NCBI GenBank assembly: GCA_015903995.1
Contig: JABMDK010000002.1
Location: 238,189 to 273,119, forward strand
DNA length: 34,931 nucleotides
DNA from: Nitrospira sp.
Lineage (GTDB): Bacteria; Nitrospirota; Nitrospiria; Nitrospirales; Nitrospiraceae
Direction: 5' to 3'
The notes under the pieces are model-generated. The model saw nothing but the letters and a program-made list of their open reading frames with translations. It was not told where the DNA came from and ran no database searches. A program made the position numbers and the translations under genes. Below are positions 7,397-15,635 of this stretch, in pieces. How positions within the stretch are numbered: the first letter of the stretch is position 1; each line of letters starts with the position of its first letter.

Positions 7397-7788
7397 CCTT
7401 CGGATAATCCTCTAGTAGAGTAACAAAATGAGTACGGAATGTGCGGTGCCGCACTCTACCAAAAAAGTTGAGTCACCCGCCAATCAAATATTTCTGAATT
7501 GTTCTTGTGGAAGGAGGCCGTAGTCTCCGAGCCCAGTCATCTCTTGGAGTCTTGAGGTAAGCAGGTAACAGCGGAGATGAGCGGTGTTTAGCGAAGCGTG
7601 GGTTCAGGGGATCGGTGCAGGTCGTGCGGGGAGCGTCTCGACCACGGTCACGCTCCAGACGCTTATCCGGTTTTAGTACGTGAAGAAGCCACCACGAACC
7701 ATTCGGCGGATGGGACTCACGACGGACGGCTCTTTCTCCTCGACGAAAGCGCTCCAGTTCATGACCAAACAGTTCGCGGCCAAGCCTG
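7397..7788. other. Intergenic region upstream of mlaA
   Basis: About 390 bases. GTGCGG-TG-CCGCAC (7441-7454) is a short perfect hairpin near the mlaA start. Downstream, plus-strand frames at 7598-7789 and around 7700-7845 are open ('SSTKALQFMTKQFAAKPDAS') but contradict one another and have no good starts. They may be the shifted N-terminal remnant of the 7789-8070 ORF. Confidence 0.3.
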
Positions 7789-8070
7789 ATGCAAGCCGCT
7801 CGCGATTCTGCTGGCCCCTATTACACCGTTTCCGTGCTGCACAATGATGAAGGGGGCGGGAGAGTAATTGCTTGCGCAGGACGCGTCAAGACAGAAAAAG
7901 TTGGGTATTGCGTCGGGCAGTTTCCCTGTGTGGGACCAACCGCTGCGGAGATCATGAATGTGGTCGCTCAAGGACAGCCGGGTGCCTCGAGGAAACTTGC
8001 CCAACAGGGTGCCTGTTCCATTCTCGGATTGAGTCGCGAGCCCATCAATCGGCAATGCACACAGACATAA
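7789..8070 (+). CDS. Hypothetical protein, possibly truncated or frameshifted
   Basis: A 93-aa ORF without a visible ribosome binding site. It has protein-like alternation: 'YYTVSVLHNDEGGGRVIAC', 'VGYCVGQFPCVGPTAAEIM', and three or four Cys. I do not recognise it. In its favour, a strong perfect hairpin begins two bases after its TAA. Against it, the frame opens only ~9 codons before the ATG, and a minus-strand ORF (7759-8130) covers the same DNA. The start may be lost, with the true N-terminus in another frame upstream ('SSTKALQFMTKQFAAKPDAS'). Confidence 0.35.
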   Translation: MQAARDSAGPYYTVSVLHNDEGGGRVIACAGRVKTEKVGYCVGQFPCVGPTAAEIMNVVAQGQPGASRKLAQQGACSILGLSREPINRQCTQT

Positions 8071-8071
8071 G

Positions 8072-8106
8072 ACCATCGTGCGTCTCCGAGAGACACACAC
8101 GATGGT
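8072..8106 (+). terminator. Strong stem-loop just after the 93-aa ORF
   Basis: ACCATCGTG pairs perfectly with CACGATGGT. A second, inner stem is GTCTC-CGA-GAGAC. No U-run follows, so it is terminator-like rather than a textbook intrinsic terminator. Confidence 0.5.
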
Positions 8107-8255
8107 ATTCATCAGAGGAGGGTTCAACAAAACGAAAGATTCTCTACCTTGAAAAACATCTCTACCAGCCGGACGGCGCTACACTACCGCACAAAAGTAC
8201 CTCTCAGAAAGATGAGGCCTCTCTGCAGGAGGATGCCCAATGCTGGGCCGGCGAA

Positions 8256-8336
8256 CTACGCACTCTTTTTGTACGCAATCAACCCAGCGATGAGGAGTGC
8301 GCCCATCACACCCGTGAACAGCCACAACATATCCAT
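8256..8336 (-). CDS. 26-aa single-pass membrane microprotein (YKKSA tail), paralogue of 6007-6090
   Basis: The minus-strand ATG (complement of 8334-8336) is preceded by GAAAGGAG with a 5-nt spacer, a near-perfect ribosome binding site. It encodes 26 residues starting 'MDMLWLFTGVMGALLIAG' and ending 'GLIAYKKSA', with TAG at 8256-8258. It has the same architecture and the same last five residues as the 27-aa microprotein 2.2 kb away, while the hydrophobic cores differ. This argues for selection on a short N-terminus, a helix and a cationic tail. The ORF track omits it because of length. The function is unknown; a small regulator or accessory subunit of a membrane complex is a guess. Confidence 0.7.
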   Translation of the reverse strand: MDMLWLFTGVMGALLIAGLIAYKKSA

Positions 8337-8571
8337 AACGGCTCCTTTCAGTTGGAAAAACGACAAACCATTACATCCGTAGCGGAGCAACTCTTGTGCT
8401 TGCCTTGACAGAAGACGATGGTCCCTAACCTCCTAAAAAAATGTGGTCGTAACACCCTATATGCCAAACGTATTCAATGAACTGGGGAGAATGTCGTCAA
8501 GGCTGTCTAGTCATCTGGACAGACAGAAGGGATAGAATAATGGAGTGCCGGGAATGTCTTGACGGAAGCAG

Positions 8572-9522
8572 CTAAAACGAGATCAGACGGTCACGTCCAT
8601 GGGGCGTCGATAAGTCTTGCTCGGGGCCGATCGGGACGATGCGGGTCGGGTTGATGTCATCGTGCGTGACGTAGTAGTGGCGTTTGATGTGGTCGATATT
8701 CACGGTCTCGGCAATGCCGTCGGTTTGGTAGAGATCTTTCAGATACCCGAACAGATTTGGGTAGTCGACGATTCGTCGGAGATTGCATTTGAAATGGCCA
8801 TGGTACACGGCGTCGAACCGAACCAACGTGACAAAAAGCCGCCAGTCGGTTTCCACAAACTCCGGGCCGAACAGATACCGACGCGTTGCCAGGCGAGCAT
8901 CGAGTTGATCCAGTGCGGTAAATAATCGACGGGCCGCTCGTTCATAGGCCTGTTGAGAGGTGGCGAACCCTGCGCGATAGACTCCATCGTTCACATTCTC
9001 GTAGATGAACGTGTTGAGCTCGTCGATCTCTTGCCGCAGTCCATCCGGGTACAAATCGATCGGGCTTTCGGTGAATCGATTGAACTCACCATTGAAGATT
9101 CTCATCAAATCGTCATCGGAGTTGGTGACGATGCGTTTGGTGAGGGAGTCCCACAGTACGGGGACAGTTATGCGTCCGATATAGTTCGAATCCGTCGCTT
9201 TATAGGCTTCTCGAAGAAATTGGAAGCCATTGATGGGGTCTGGGGAATGGCCTGCTCCTTCGCGAAACGCCCATCCTCGCTCGTCACGAATGGGATCCAC
9301 GGCGGTCATACCGATCACAGCCTCAAGTTTCTTGAGTTTACGCACAATGATTGTGCGGTGAGCCCAGGGGCAGGCCCATGACACGTAGAGATGGTAGCGG
9401 CCGGCTGCGGCGGGATAGCCTGAACTGCCGTCCGCTGTCACCCACCTTCGGAATACATCCGGCTGACGCATAAACTCACCGGCTGACGATTGTTCGCCTG
9501 GAAACTGGGCTTGAACTTCCAT
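8572..9522 (-). CDS. yqjG: Glutathionyl-hydroquinone reductase (Xi-class GST, YqjG/EcM4 family)
   Basis: A 316-aa protein, the usual length for the family. The thioredoxin-like N-terminal domain carries 'YVSWACPWAHRTIIVRKL' with catalytic Cys51 in the CPWA motif. Next comes 'AVDPIRDERGWAF', then 'ATDSNYIGRITVPVLWD' and the glutathione-binding 'IVTNSDDDLMRIFN'. The all-helical C-terminal half contains 'ETDWRLFVTLVRFDAVY' and 'HYYVTHDDINPTRIVPIG', both typical of Xi-class enzymes. They reduce glutathionyl-hydroquinones to hydroquinones and are thought to recycle adducted quinols. GGAGGG lies 12-13 nt upstream of the ATG. The gene is divergent from the RND efflux pair across a ~210-bp region. 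Confidence 0.93.
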   Translation of the reverse strand: MEVQAQFPGEQSSAGEFMRQPDVFRRWVTADGSSGYPAAAGRYHLYVSWACPWAHRTIIVRKLKKLEAVIGMTAVDPIRDERGWAFREGAGHSPDPINGFQFLREAYKATDSNYIGRITVPVLWDSLTKRIVTNSDDDLMRIFNGEFNRFTESPIDLYPDGLRQEIDELNTFIYENVNDGVYRAGFATSQQAYERAARRLFTALDQLDARLATRRYLFGPEFVETDWRLFVTLVRFDAVYHGHFKCNLRRIVDYPNLFGYLKDLYQTDGIAETVNIDHIKRHYYVTHDDINPTRIVPIGPEQDLSTPHGRDRLISF

Positions 9523-9595
9523 ACAGCGGCACTCCCTCCTTAAATCAGTATCTCATATCCGCAACCAGTGGTGCAGGGACGTCTCTCTCACGGCT

Positions 9596-9642
9596 GTCGC
9601 CTTTTGCTACAGTCTCAAGCTGTCGCAGTAGCAAAAGGCGAC
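9596..9642. promoter_or_regulatory. 15-bp perfect inverted repeat in divergent intergenic region
   Basis: GTCGCCTTTTGCTAC (9596-9610), a 17-nt loop, then GTAGCAAAAGGCGAC (9628-9642). It lies between the divergent reductase and RND adaptor genes, where a terminator would be pointless. It could be an operator for a dimeric regulator or a 5' leader hairpin of the efflux mRNA. Confidence 0.6.
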
Positions 9643-9733
9643 GAATAGGAGGCCTTGCATGAGGAAAACAGCCTATTCTGGGGGCATGTCCCGTGCGAGA
9701 GAGTCACTGAGGGGAAGAGTGATTCCCTGATTC

Positions 9734-10945
9734 ATGGGAGAGAGTGGATTGAAACAAAACACGACCGGAGTTTTCGCGCGGGTTATACAGGGGCTGGCAG
9801 TTTGCGTGATCATATCGGCGAACATCGCCTGCGAAAACAAACCGATAGACCCCTCCACGGTCAAGCCCGATTCGACTTCCGCACGAACAGGGTTGTTGCG
9901 CCTGACGCCGGAAGAGTTATCTCGAATGCAGCTGGAACTGGTACCGGTCGCGCAGGGGCAGCTTCTTTCGCATCGCGAGTTTCCCGCGACGGTCCAGGCC
10001 AACCAAAACGAATTAGCCGAGGTCACTTCTCTGATCCGTGGCCGGGTTGTGAACGTCCATGTCGATGTCGGGCAGGACGTGAAAAAGGGTACTCGTTTGG
10101 CGATGCTCCATAGCGTGGACCTTGGCATCGCGGAAGGAGACTATCTGAAGGCCGGGGCAAGGCTGCATGAAGCGGAGCTGGCGTATCTTCGCGCCAAGGA
10201 TCTGTACGAAAACAAGGCCGTCAGCCTCGCTGAACTGCAGAGACGCGAGGCCGCCATGAAGACGGCACGAGCCGAACTGCGGGAGGCAAACAACCGGCTC
10301 CAGTTGCTTGGTGTGCCTCCTGAGGAGATCGACAGGCTTGATCGAGAATTAACGATCAAGGCTGACATGCTCCTACGCGCGCCTTTCGATGGGCGGGTCA
10401 TCACACGCAACATTACGCGGGGAGAAGTGGTCGAGACGGAACAAAAGCTGTTCACCGTGGCCAATCTTACGGATGTATGGGTGATCGGTAACGTGCCGGA
10501 GAAGGATGTGCGCTTTATCCGTAAGGACCAGAAGGTGAATGTGATCGTGGCGGCCTATCCCCATGCCATCTTCAGCGGGACCATTACCTATGTCGGAGAT
10601 GTGCTTGATCCGGCTACTCGCACCATGAGCCTGCGGGTCACCGTGCCGAACCCCGAGCGACTGCTGAAGCCGGAAATGTTCGCCATCGTCAGCGTGTTTG
10701 CCGCATCAAGTCCGGACGTTTTGAGCGTACCGCTTGCGGCTGTTCAAGACGGTGCTGGCGGCAAGATCGTGTTTGTTCAACGGGAGACCGGTACCTTCGA
10801 GGCGCGGACGGTCAAGCTGGGGAATGAAGAGGGAGATGTGGTCAGGGTGTTGGAGGGAGTGAAGGCCAGCGAGCAGATTGTGACGAAGGGCTCCTTTGCC
10901 CTCAAGTCTGAAATGGAACGGCACAAGATCGAGCCTTCGCTATGA
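9734..10945 (+). CDS. RND efflux periplasmic adaptor (CusB/CzcB-like membrane fusion protein)
   Basis: A 403-aa protein. A hydrophobic N-terminus, 'VIQGLAVCVIISANIAC', resembles a lipoprotein or signal-anchor segment, but the residues before Cys are not an ideal lipobox. The barrel-sandwich/lipoyl half-motif 'EVTSLIRGRVVNVHVDVG' (~95) is followed by a long alpha-hairpin rich in Glu/Ala/Arg (~140-195). The second lipoyl half is 'LRAPFDGRVITRNITRG' (~215), and the beta-barrel 'VWVIGNVPEKDVRFI' follows. The protein links an inner-membrane RND pump to an outer-membrane channel. The stop overlaps the pump start (ATGA). The exact start is uncertain: TTG 9749, with GGGAGAG upstream, is an alternative to ATG 9734. 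Confidence 0.9.
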   Translation: MGESGLKQNTTGVFARVIQGLAVCVIISANIACENKPIDPSTVKPDSTSARTGLLRLTPEELSRMQLELVPVAQGQLLSHREFPATVQANQNELAEVTSLIRGRVVNVHVDVGQDVKKGTRLAMLHSVDLGIAEGDYLKAGARLHEAELAYLRAKDLYENKAVSLAELQRREAAMKTARAELREANNRLQLLGVPPEEIDRLDRELTIKADMLLRAPFDGRVITRNITRGEVVETEQKLFTVANLTDVWVIGNVPEKDVRFIRKDQKVNVIVAAYPHAIFSGTITYVGDVLDPATRTMSLRVTVPNPERLLKPEMFAIVSVFAASSPDVLSVPLAAVQDGAGGKIVFVQRETGTFEARTVKLGNEEGDVVRVLEGVKASEQIVTKGSFALKSEMERHKIEPSL

Positions 10946-13900
10946 TCATCTCGCTCCTGGAATTCTCACTACGGCAGCGGATATTGGTCATCGGTCTGGC
11001 TTGTCTGCTGTCCGTCGTCGGTGTGATTGCCTTTGAGTCCATCCCGATCGATGCCTACCCCGATGTGACGAACATCCAGGTACAGGTACTGACCGAAGCG
11101 GCGGGTCTCTCGCCGGTTGAAGTTGAACGGTTCATTACCTATCCGCTCGAACTGCAGATGACAGGGTTACCTGGCTTAGCGGAGATCCGGTCTCTTTCAA
11201 AATTTGCTCTCTCCCAAATCACCGTCGTGTTCAACGACGACATGGATATGTACTTCGCCCGCCAGTTGGTCCTCGAGCGGATCATGGCGGCGAAGGATCG
11301 GTTACCGGAGGGGCTCGACCCAGTGATGGCCCCTGTCACAACGGGGTTGGGCGAAGTCTTTCACTATTATTTCGAAGGGCCCGATGCGACGGCGAGCGAT
11401 CCACAGGTCGTCGAAAGGGAGTTGACGGATCAGCGCACCATGCAGGAGTGGGTCCTGCGTCCCCTGCTCAAGAGCGTGCCGGGAGTGATCGATGTGAACG
11501 GCATGGGTGGGTTCGTCAAACAATATCAGGTCCTCGTTGATCCGGCCAGGCTGCGCAAGTTCGACTTGACGCTGCACCAAATCTACGAGGCGGTGGTGAA
11601 AAACAACGCCAATGTCGGCGGCAACGTCCTGGAGCGGCATGCCGAACGTTCGATCGTTCGAGGGCTTGGACTGATCAAGACTGTGGGTGATATCGAATCC
11701 ATCATCGTGAAAGAGGTCGGTGGCACGCCCGTGTTCGTCCGGGATGTCGCTGAAGTCCGCATCGGCCACGCCGTTCGCCATGGTGCGGTGGTCCTCAATG
11801 GGGAGCGGGAAGTCGTGATCGGAACAGTGCTCATGCTTCGCGGGGGCAACGCCCGTCAGGTGGTTGAAGCGGTCAAGACGAAGGTAGAGGATTTGCAGCA
11901 GAGTCATATTCTCCCGGTAGGCACAAGACTGATCCCTTTTTACGATCGCATCGAACTCGTCACTGCGGCCATTCATACGGTGCGGGATGCGTTGATCGAA
12001 GGGATTGTGCTGGTGGTCTTCGTCTTCTTTGTATTCTTGGGCCATGTCCGCAGCGCCATCATTGTCACAGTGACGTTGATCGTCACCCCGCTCGTGACCT
12101 TTATTGTGATGGAGCGATTCGGCCTCTCGGCTAATTTGATGACGCTTGGTGGGTTGGCGATTGCCATCGGTGAGATCGCCGATGGGTCCCTGGTTGTGGT
12201 GGAAAACGCCTATCGGCACCTCGCTCAACACAGCGGCGCGTCGCAGGAAAGCAGGCGCAGCATCATTCTCCATGCCACGAAGGAGGTCGGTCGACCGATC
12301 CTGTTCGGTATTCTGATCATCAGCGTCGTCTTCTTGCCGCTCATGACGCTGCAAGGAATGGAAGGCAAGATGTTCGCGCCGCTGGCCTACACGCTGGTGA
12401 TTGCACTCTTGGCCTCGGTCGTGGTGACGCTGACTCTGTCACCAGTACTCGTGTCTCTCCTCCTGCGCGGAGGCCATCTTGAAGAGACGCGCGTGACGAT
12501 CTGGATGAAACAAGGTTATCTGCCGGTATTGCAATGGACGCTCCGGCACCGCGGTGTCATCCTGACGAGTGCAACGGGGATCGTGTTGTGCAGTCTTGCC
12601 CTCGTTCCCTTCGTGGGGCGGGAATTCATTCCACTCCTTGAGGAAGGGGCCCTGACCCCCCAAGTTGTGAAGCTGCCGAGTGTGTCGCTCCCTGAGTCCA
12701 TCGAGTTGGAGAAGCAGACCCAAAGAGCCATGTTGGAGTTTCCTGAAGTGAAGATGGCGGTGAGCAGGATCGGCCGAGCGGAAATTCCCTACCATCCGGA
12801 AGATCTCTACGAGAGCGATCCGATTGTCTCACTCCACGACCGAAGTACCTGGACGACGGCGAAAACTCAATCGGGATTGACCGACGTCATTCGGAAAAAA
12901 CTGGCGGAGATTCCAGGCATCTCCGTCCTCATGAGCCAGCCGATCCAGGAACGGGTGGACGAGTTGATCTCCGGCATCAGGACCGAATGCGCCATCAAGC
13001 TGTTCGGAGACGATCTCGATGTGCTCCGCGACAAGGCGCAGGAGATTGCGGCCCTGGTACAACACATCAACGGCGTCAAAGATATCAAGGTCGAACAGGT
13101 CGCTGGGCAACCGTACCTCATCATCGACATCGATCGGCAAAAGATCGCCCGTTTCGGCATCAACGTGGCCGACGTGCAGGAGATCATCACGACCGCGATC
13201 GGTGGGAAGGCGGCGACGCAGGTCTATGAAGGTGAGCGTCGGTTTCAGCTCACCGTGAGATTTCCTGAACCGTACCGGAACAGTGTTGCCGCCATAGGGG
13301 AAATCCGCGTGAAGTCTTCTTCCGGAGCGCTCATTCCCATGAGTGACCTGGCCAGGATCGACATGCGTGAAGGCCCGGCTCGTATCAGTCGAGAGCATGT
13401 GAAGCGCCGCATCTACATCGGCTTCAATGTCGTGGGCCGGGACATCGGCGGTGTCGTGGATGAAGGGCGCGCGAAGCTCGCGGCGCACCTCCACTTACCG
13501 GAAGGCTATACCATCGTGTGGGGCGGGGCGTTCGAAAATATGGAACGGGCCAACGCGCGGTTGATGATCGTGGTTCCGATCACACTGGGCCTCGTGTTCT
13601 TCCTCCTCTTCTGGGCCTTCCATTCTCTGCGATACGCGGCCATGATCATTATCAACCTGCCGTTCGCGTTGATCGGCGGCGTTGTGTCGCTATGGCTGAG
13701 CGGACAGTATCTGAGTGTGCCAGCTTCCATCGGCTTCATCGAACTGTTCGGACTGGCCGTGGGGAACGGGATCGTGCTGGTTTCCTATATCAACCAGCTG
13801 CGCAACGAGGGACAGCAGATCGATGATGCAATTCTGGCCGGCTGCAGTCTCCGTCTCCGCCCTGTCGTGATGACCATGATGACCACATTGCTTGGACTTC

Positions 13901-14073
13901 TGCCGTTGGCGCTGGCGCAAGGAATCGGGGCGGAGGTCCAGCGGCCGCTCGCCAGTGTCGTGATCGGCGGACTCTTCACATCCACGGCCCTGACGCTGGT
14001 TGTTCTGCCCGCGCTGTATAGCCTGTTTGCGGGACGTGAGATGAGGAAAGAGGAGGCGCCGGAATGGGTATGA
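10942..14073 (+). CDS. Heavy-metal-efflux-type RND inner-membrane pump (CzcA/CusA family)
   Basis: A 1043-aa protein of full family length. It has the RND layout of TM1, a large periplasmic loop, TM2-6, a repeat loop and TM8-12. HME signatures include 'IPIDAYPDVTNIQVQVLTEA', 'ITYPLELQMTGLPG' and 'RELTDQRTMQEWVLRPLL'-like porter segments. In TM4 the sequence is 'AIAIGEIADGSLVVVEN'. The Asp and distal Glu of the CzcA proton relay are kept. The first Asp position is Ala, and an extra Glu follows the Gly. It resembles neither classical CzcA nor CusA exactly, so the substrate (mono- or divalent metal, or other) is open. It is translationally coupled to the adaptor. No outer-membrane factor is nearby, so it must borrow a TolC/CusC-like channel. 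Confidence 0.93.
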   Translation: MIISLLEFSLRQRILVIGLACLLSVVGVIAFESIPIDAYPDVTNIQVQVLTEAAGLSPVEVERFITYPLELQMTGLPGLAEIRSLSKFALSQITVVFNDDMDMYFARQLVLERIMAAKDRLPEGLDPVMAPVTTGLGEVFHYYFEGPDATASDPQVVERELTDQRTMQEWVLRPLLKSVPGVIDVNGMGGFVKQYQVLVDPARLRKFDLTLHQIYEAVVKNNANVGGNVLERHAERSIVRGLGLIKTVGDIESIIVKEVGGTPVFVRDVAEVRIGHAVRHGAVVLNGEREVVIGTVLMLRGGNARQVVEAVKTKVEDLQQSHILPVGTRLIPFYDRIELVTAAIHTVRDALIEGIVLVVFVFFVFLGHVRSAIIVTVTLIVTPLVTFIVMERFGLSANLMTLGGLAIAIGEIADGSLVVVENAYRHLAQHSGASQESRRSIILHATKEVGRPILFGILIISVVFLPLMTLQGMEGKMFAPLAYTLVIALLASVVVTLTLSPVLVSLLLRGGHLEETRVTIWMKQGYLPVLQWTLRHRGVILTSATGIVLCSLALVPFVGREFIPLLEEGALTPQVVKLPSVSLPESIELEKQTQRAMLEFPEVKMAVSRIGRAEIPYHPEDLYESDPIVSLHDRSTWTTAKTQSGLTDVIRKKLAEIPGISVLMSQPIQERVDELISGIRTECAIKLFGDDLDVLRDKAQEIAALVQHINGVKDIKVEQVAGQPYLIIDIDRQKIARFGINVADVQEIITTAIGGKAATQVYEGERRFQLTVRFPEPYRNSVAAIGEIRVKSSSGALIPMSDLARIDMREGPARISREHVKRRIYIGFNVVGRDIGGVVDEGRAKLAAHLHLPEGYTIVWGGAFENMERANARLMIVVPITLGLVFFLLFWAFHSLRYAAMIIINLPFALIGGVVSLWLSGQYLSVPASIGFIELFGLAVGNGIVLVSYINQLRNEGQQIDDAILAGCSLRLRPVVMTMMTTLLGLLPLALAQGIGAEVQRPLASVVIGGLFTSTALTLVVLPALYSLFAGREMRKEEAPEWV

Positions 14074-14087
14074 AGAGAGACGGGTGG

Positions 14088-14102
14088 GAGGGGATTCCCC
14101 TC
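14088..14102 (+). terminator. Short hairpin after the RND pump
   Basis: GAGGGG-ATT-CCCCTC begins 14 nt after the pump stop. It has no T-tract, so it may be a weak terminator or chance. Confidence 0.35.
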
Positions 14103-14231
14103 ATCGCTGAAGCCAATAGTAGTCAGGCACTAAACTTGTAAGTGCTTCTCGGTAAGGTTGCCAGGTTTGTGACCTTTGTGGGCAGGCGAGGCTGAATCCA
14201 CAGAGCGATCAGTCAGAACGGGGGGTTCTAT

Positions 14232-15470
14232 ATGAGACATGTGTTGCTGAGGATGACGTTGTTGTGCCTCGTCATTGTTTCCGGGGCTGTTGTGCATGCA
14301 GCCAGCGGGGAGCAGGAATTTTCAAAAGGGGAGAACCTGTTGAAGAACAAACAGTATGGGGAGGCGCGGGCAGCGCTGGAGGCTGGTATCCTAAAAGATC
14401 CGTCCAATATCCAGGCCCATTTCAATCTGGCCGAGGCTTGCCGAGGCCTGGAATCCTGGGCCTGTGCGGAGCAACATTACGAGAGCGCATTGGAGCTGGA
14501 TGCCAAATCCGGGACGAAATCCTATTTACCCAAGACTAAAGCGAAGGTGTGGCGGTTACGGGAGGAAATGACAGTCTGGCGGCTCCTCAACGAGGCAAAG
14601 GGCATGCTAGCCAGTGGGAAAATGAAGCAGGCGGAGGAAACCCTGGATAACGCTAATGAGTTGGGCCTCAATAGCGAACAACAGCCTCTGTATCAACAGC
14701 TGCAGGCGAAACTGCCACGATCTCCCTCGGCATCGAAAAGGCTGACCCCTGCCGGATCGGGAGGAGGTGCGGGGGGCACCGAGACGCTCGACCTGCAGGT
14801 GGTATTGGTGCCGGGGGGAAAGTTCACACGAGGAAGCACGCTCGGAGATGATGAAAAGCCGGTACGGCAGATCTTTCTCAATGCTTTCTACATGGATAAA
14901 TATGAAGTGACGGTTGGGCAGTATGCCAGGTACTTGGAGGCAACCGATATGGAGGAGCCTCCCGACTGGAGCGTCATGAATCAACCGCAACATCAGCGAC
15001 GCCCGGTCGTCAATGTGAGTTGGGAGGATGCGGTGAATTACTGCAAATGGGCAGGGAAGCGTCTGCCGACGGAGGCGGAGTGGGAAAAGGCCGCGCGGGG
15101 GACGGATGGGCGGATCTATCCCTGGGGCAATGAGGCTCCCAGTCGACTCCATGCCAATTACGGGAGAAAGGAATGGGACGACCATCTGGCCTTAGCCCCG
15201 GTTGGATCGTATGAAGCGGGGAAGAGTCCCTATGGGATCTATGACATGGCTGGGAATGCCTGGGAATGGGTGTTTGATTGGTACGAACTCGATTATTATA
15301 ACAAAGGTCCGGAAAAGAACCCCATCGGGCCTGCAAAGGGCGAGGAGAAAGTCGTGCGTGGAGGGTCCTGGTTGTATGTGTCTGATTTTTTGCGGTCTGC
15401 GCATCGGTTCAATGCGCAACCGATGAACCGGCATTTCGGCTATGGATTCCGTTGCGCAAAGACGCCGTAA
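14232..15470 (+). CDS. Exported TPR + SUMF1/FGE-fold (formylglycine-generating-enzyme-like) protein
   Basis: A 412-aa protein with a signal peptide ('MRHVLLRMTLLCLVIVSGAV', cleavage near VHA-AS). Residues ~28-90 form TPR-like helices ('GENLLKNKQYGEARAALEAG', 'IQAHFNLAEACRGLESW'). A Gly/Ser-rich linker leads to a SUMF1 domain (~185-412): 'VVLVPGGKFTRGST', 'NAFYMDKYEVTVGQYARYL', 'PVVNVSWEDAVNYCKWAGKR', 'LPTEAEWEKAARG', 'YPWGN', 'YDMAGNAWEWVFDWY', 'GFRCAKT'. True sulfatase-activating enzymes have a Cys pair about 20-25 residues before this last motif. Here that stretch reads 'SDFLRSAHRFNAQP' with no Cys, so formylglycine synthesis is unlikely. A binding or structural role is more probable. GGGGGG lies upstream of the ATG. 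Confidence 0.88.
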   Translation: MRHVLLRMTLLCLVIVSGAVVHAASGEQEFSKGENLLKNKQYGEARAALEAGILKDPSNIQAHFNLAEACRGLESWACAEQHYESALELDAKSGTKSYLPKTKAKVWRLREEMTVWRLLNEAKGMLASGKMKQAEETLDNANELGLNSEQQPLYQQLQAKLPRSPSASKRLTPAGSGGGAGGTETLDLQVVLVPGGKFTRGSTLGDDEKPVRQIFLNAFYMDKYEVTVGQYARYLEATDMEEPPDWSVMNQPQHQRRPVVNVSWEDAVNYCKWAGKRLPTEAEWEKAARGTDGRIYPWGNEAPSRLHANYGRKEWDDHLALAPVGSYEAGKSPYGIYDMAGNAWEWVFDWYELDYYNKGPEKNPIGPAKGEEKVVRGGSWLYVSDFLRSAHRFNAQPMNRHFGYGFRCAKTP

Positions 15471-15635
15471 CCTTTCGAGTGCAGGAGTGGAGGGGCGTGG
15501 TGTCTTGATGCTGCGGGGTTGGGTGCCGTGGATCGAACGATGCGGTCAGCGACGGGTGACGACGCTCAGGAGAGAGAGATGGTAGGAAGTCGTTAGGTAG
15601 TAGGGTTTTTTGACTCTAAAACACGAGGAGATTCA
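15471..15635. other. Short intergenic region before the macro-domain gene
   Basis: 165 bases, with no clear promoter or terminator. It ends in CGAGGAG, the ribosome binding site of the next gene. Confidence 0.3.

Noticed and set aside
7759-8130. 123-aa minus-strand ORF with a hydrophobic N-terminus
   Set aside because: No ribosome binding site, and its start region spans the hairpin at 8072-8106. The plus-strand frame is slightly better supported.
11302-12354. 350-aa minus-strand ORF
   Set aside because: It lies wholly inside the RND pump gene, is His/Asp/Arg-rich with no domain, and is the antisense shadow of GC-rich coding DNA.
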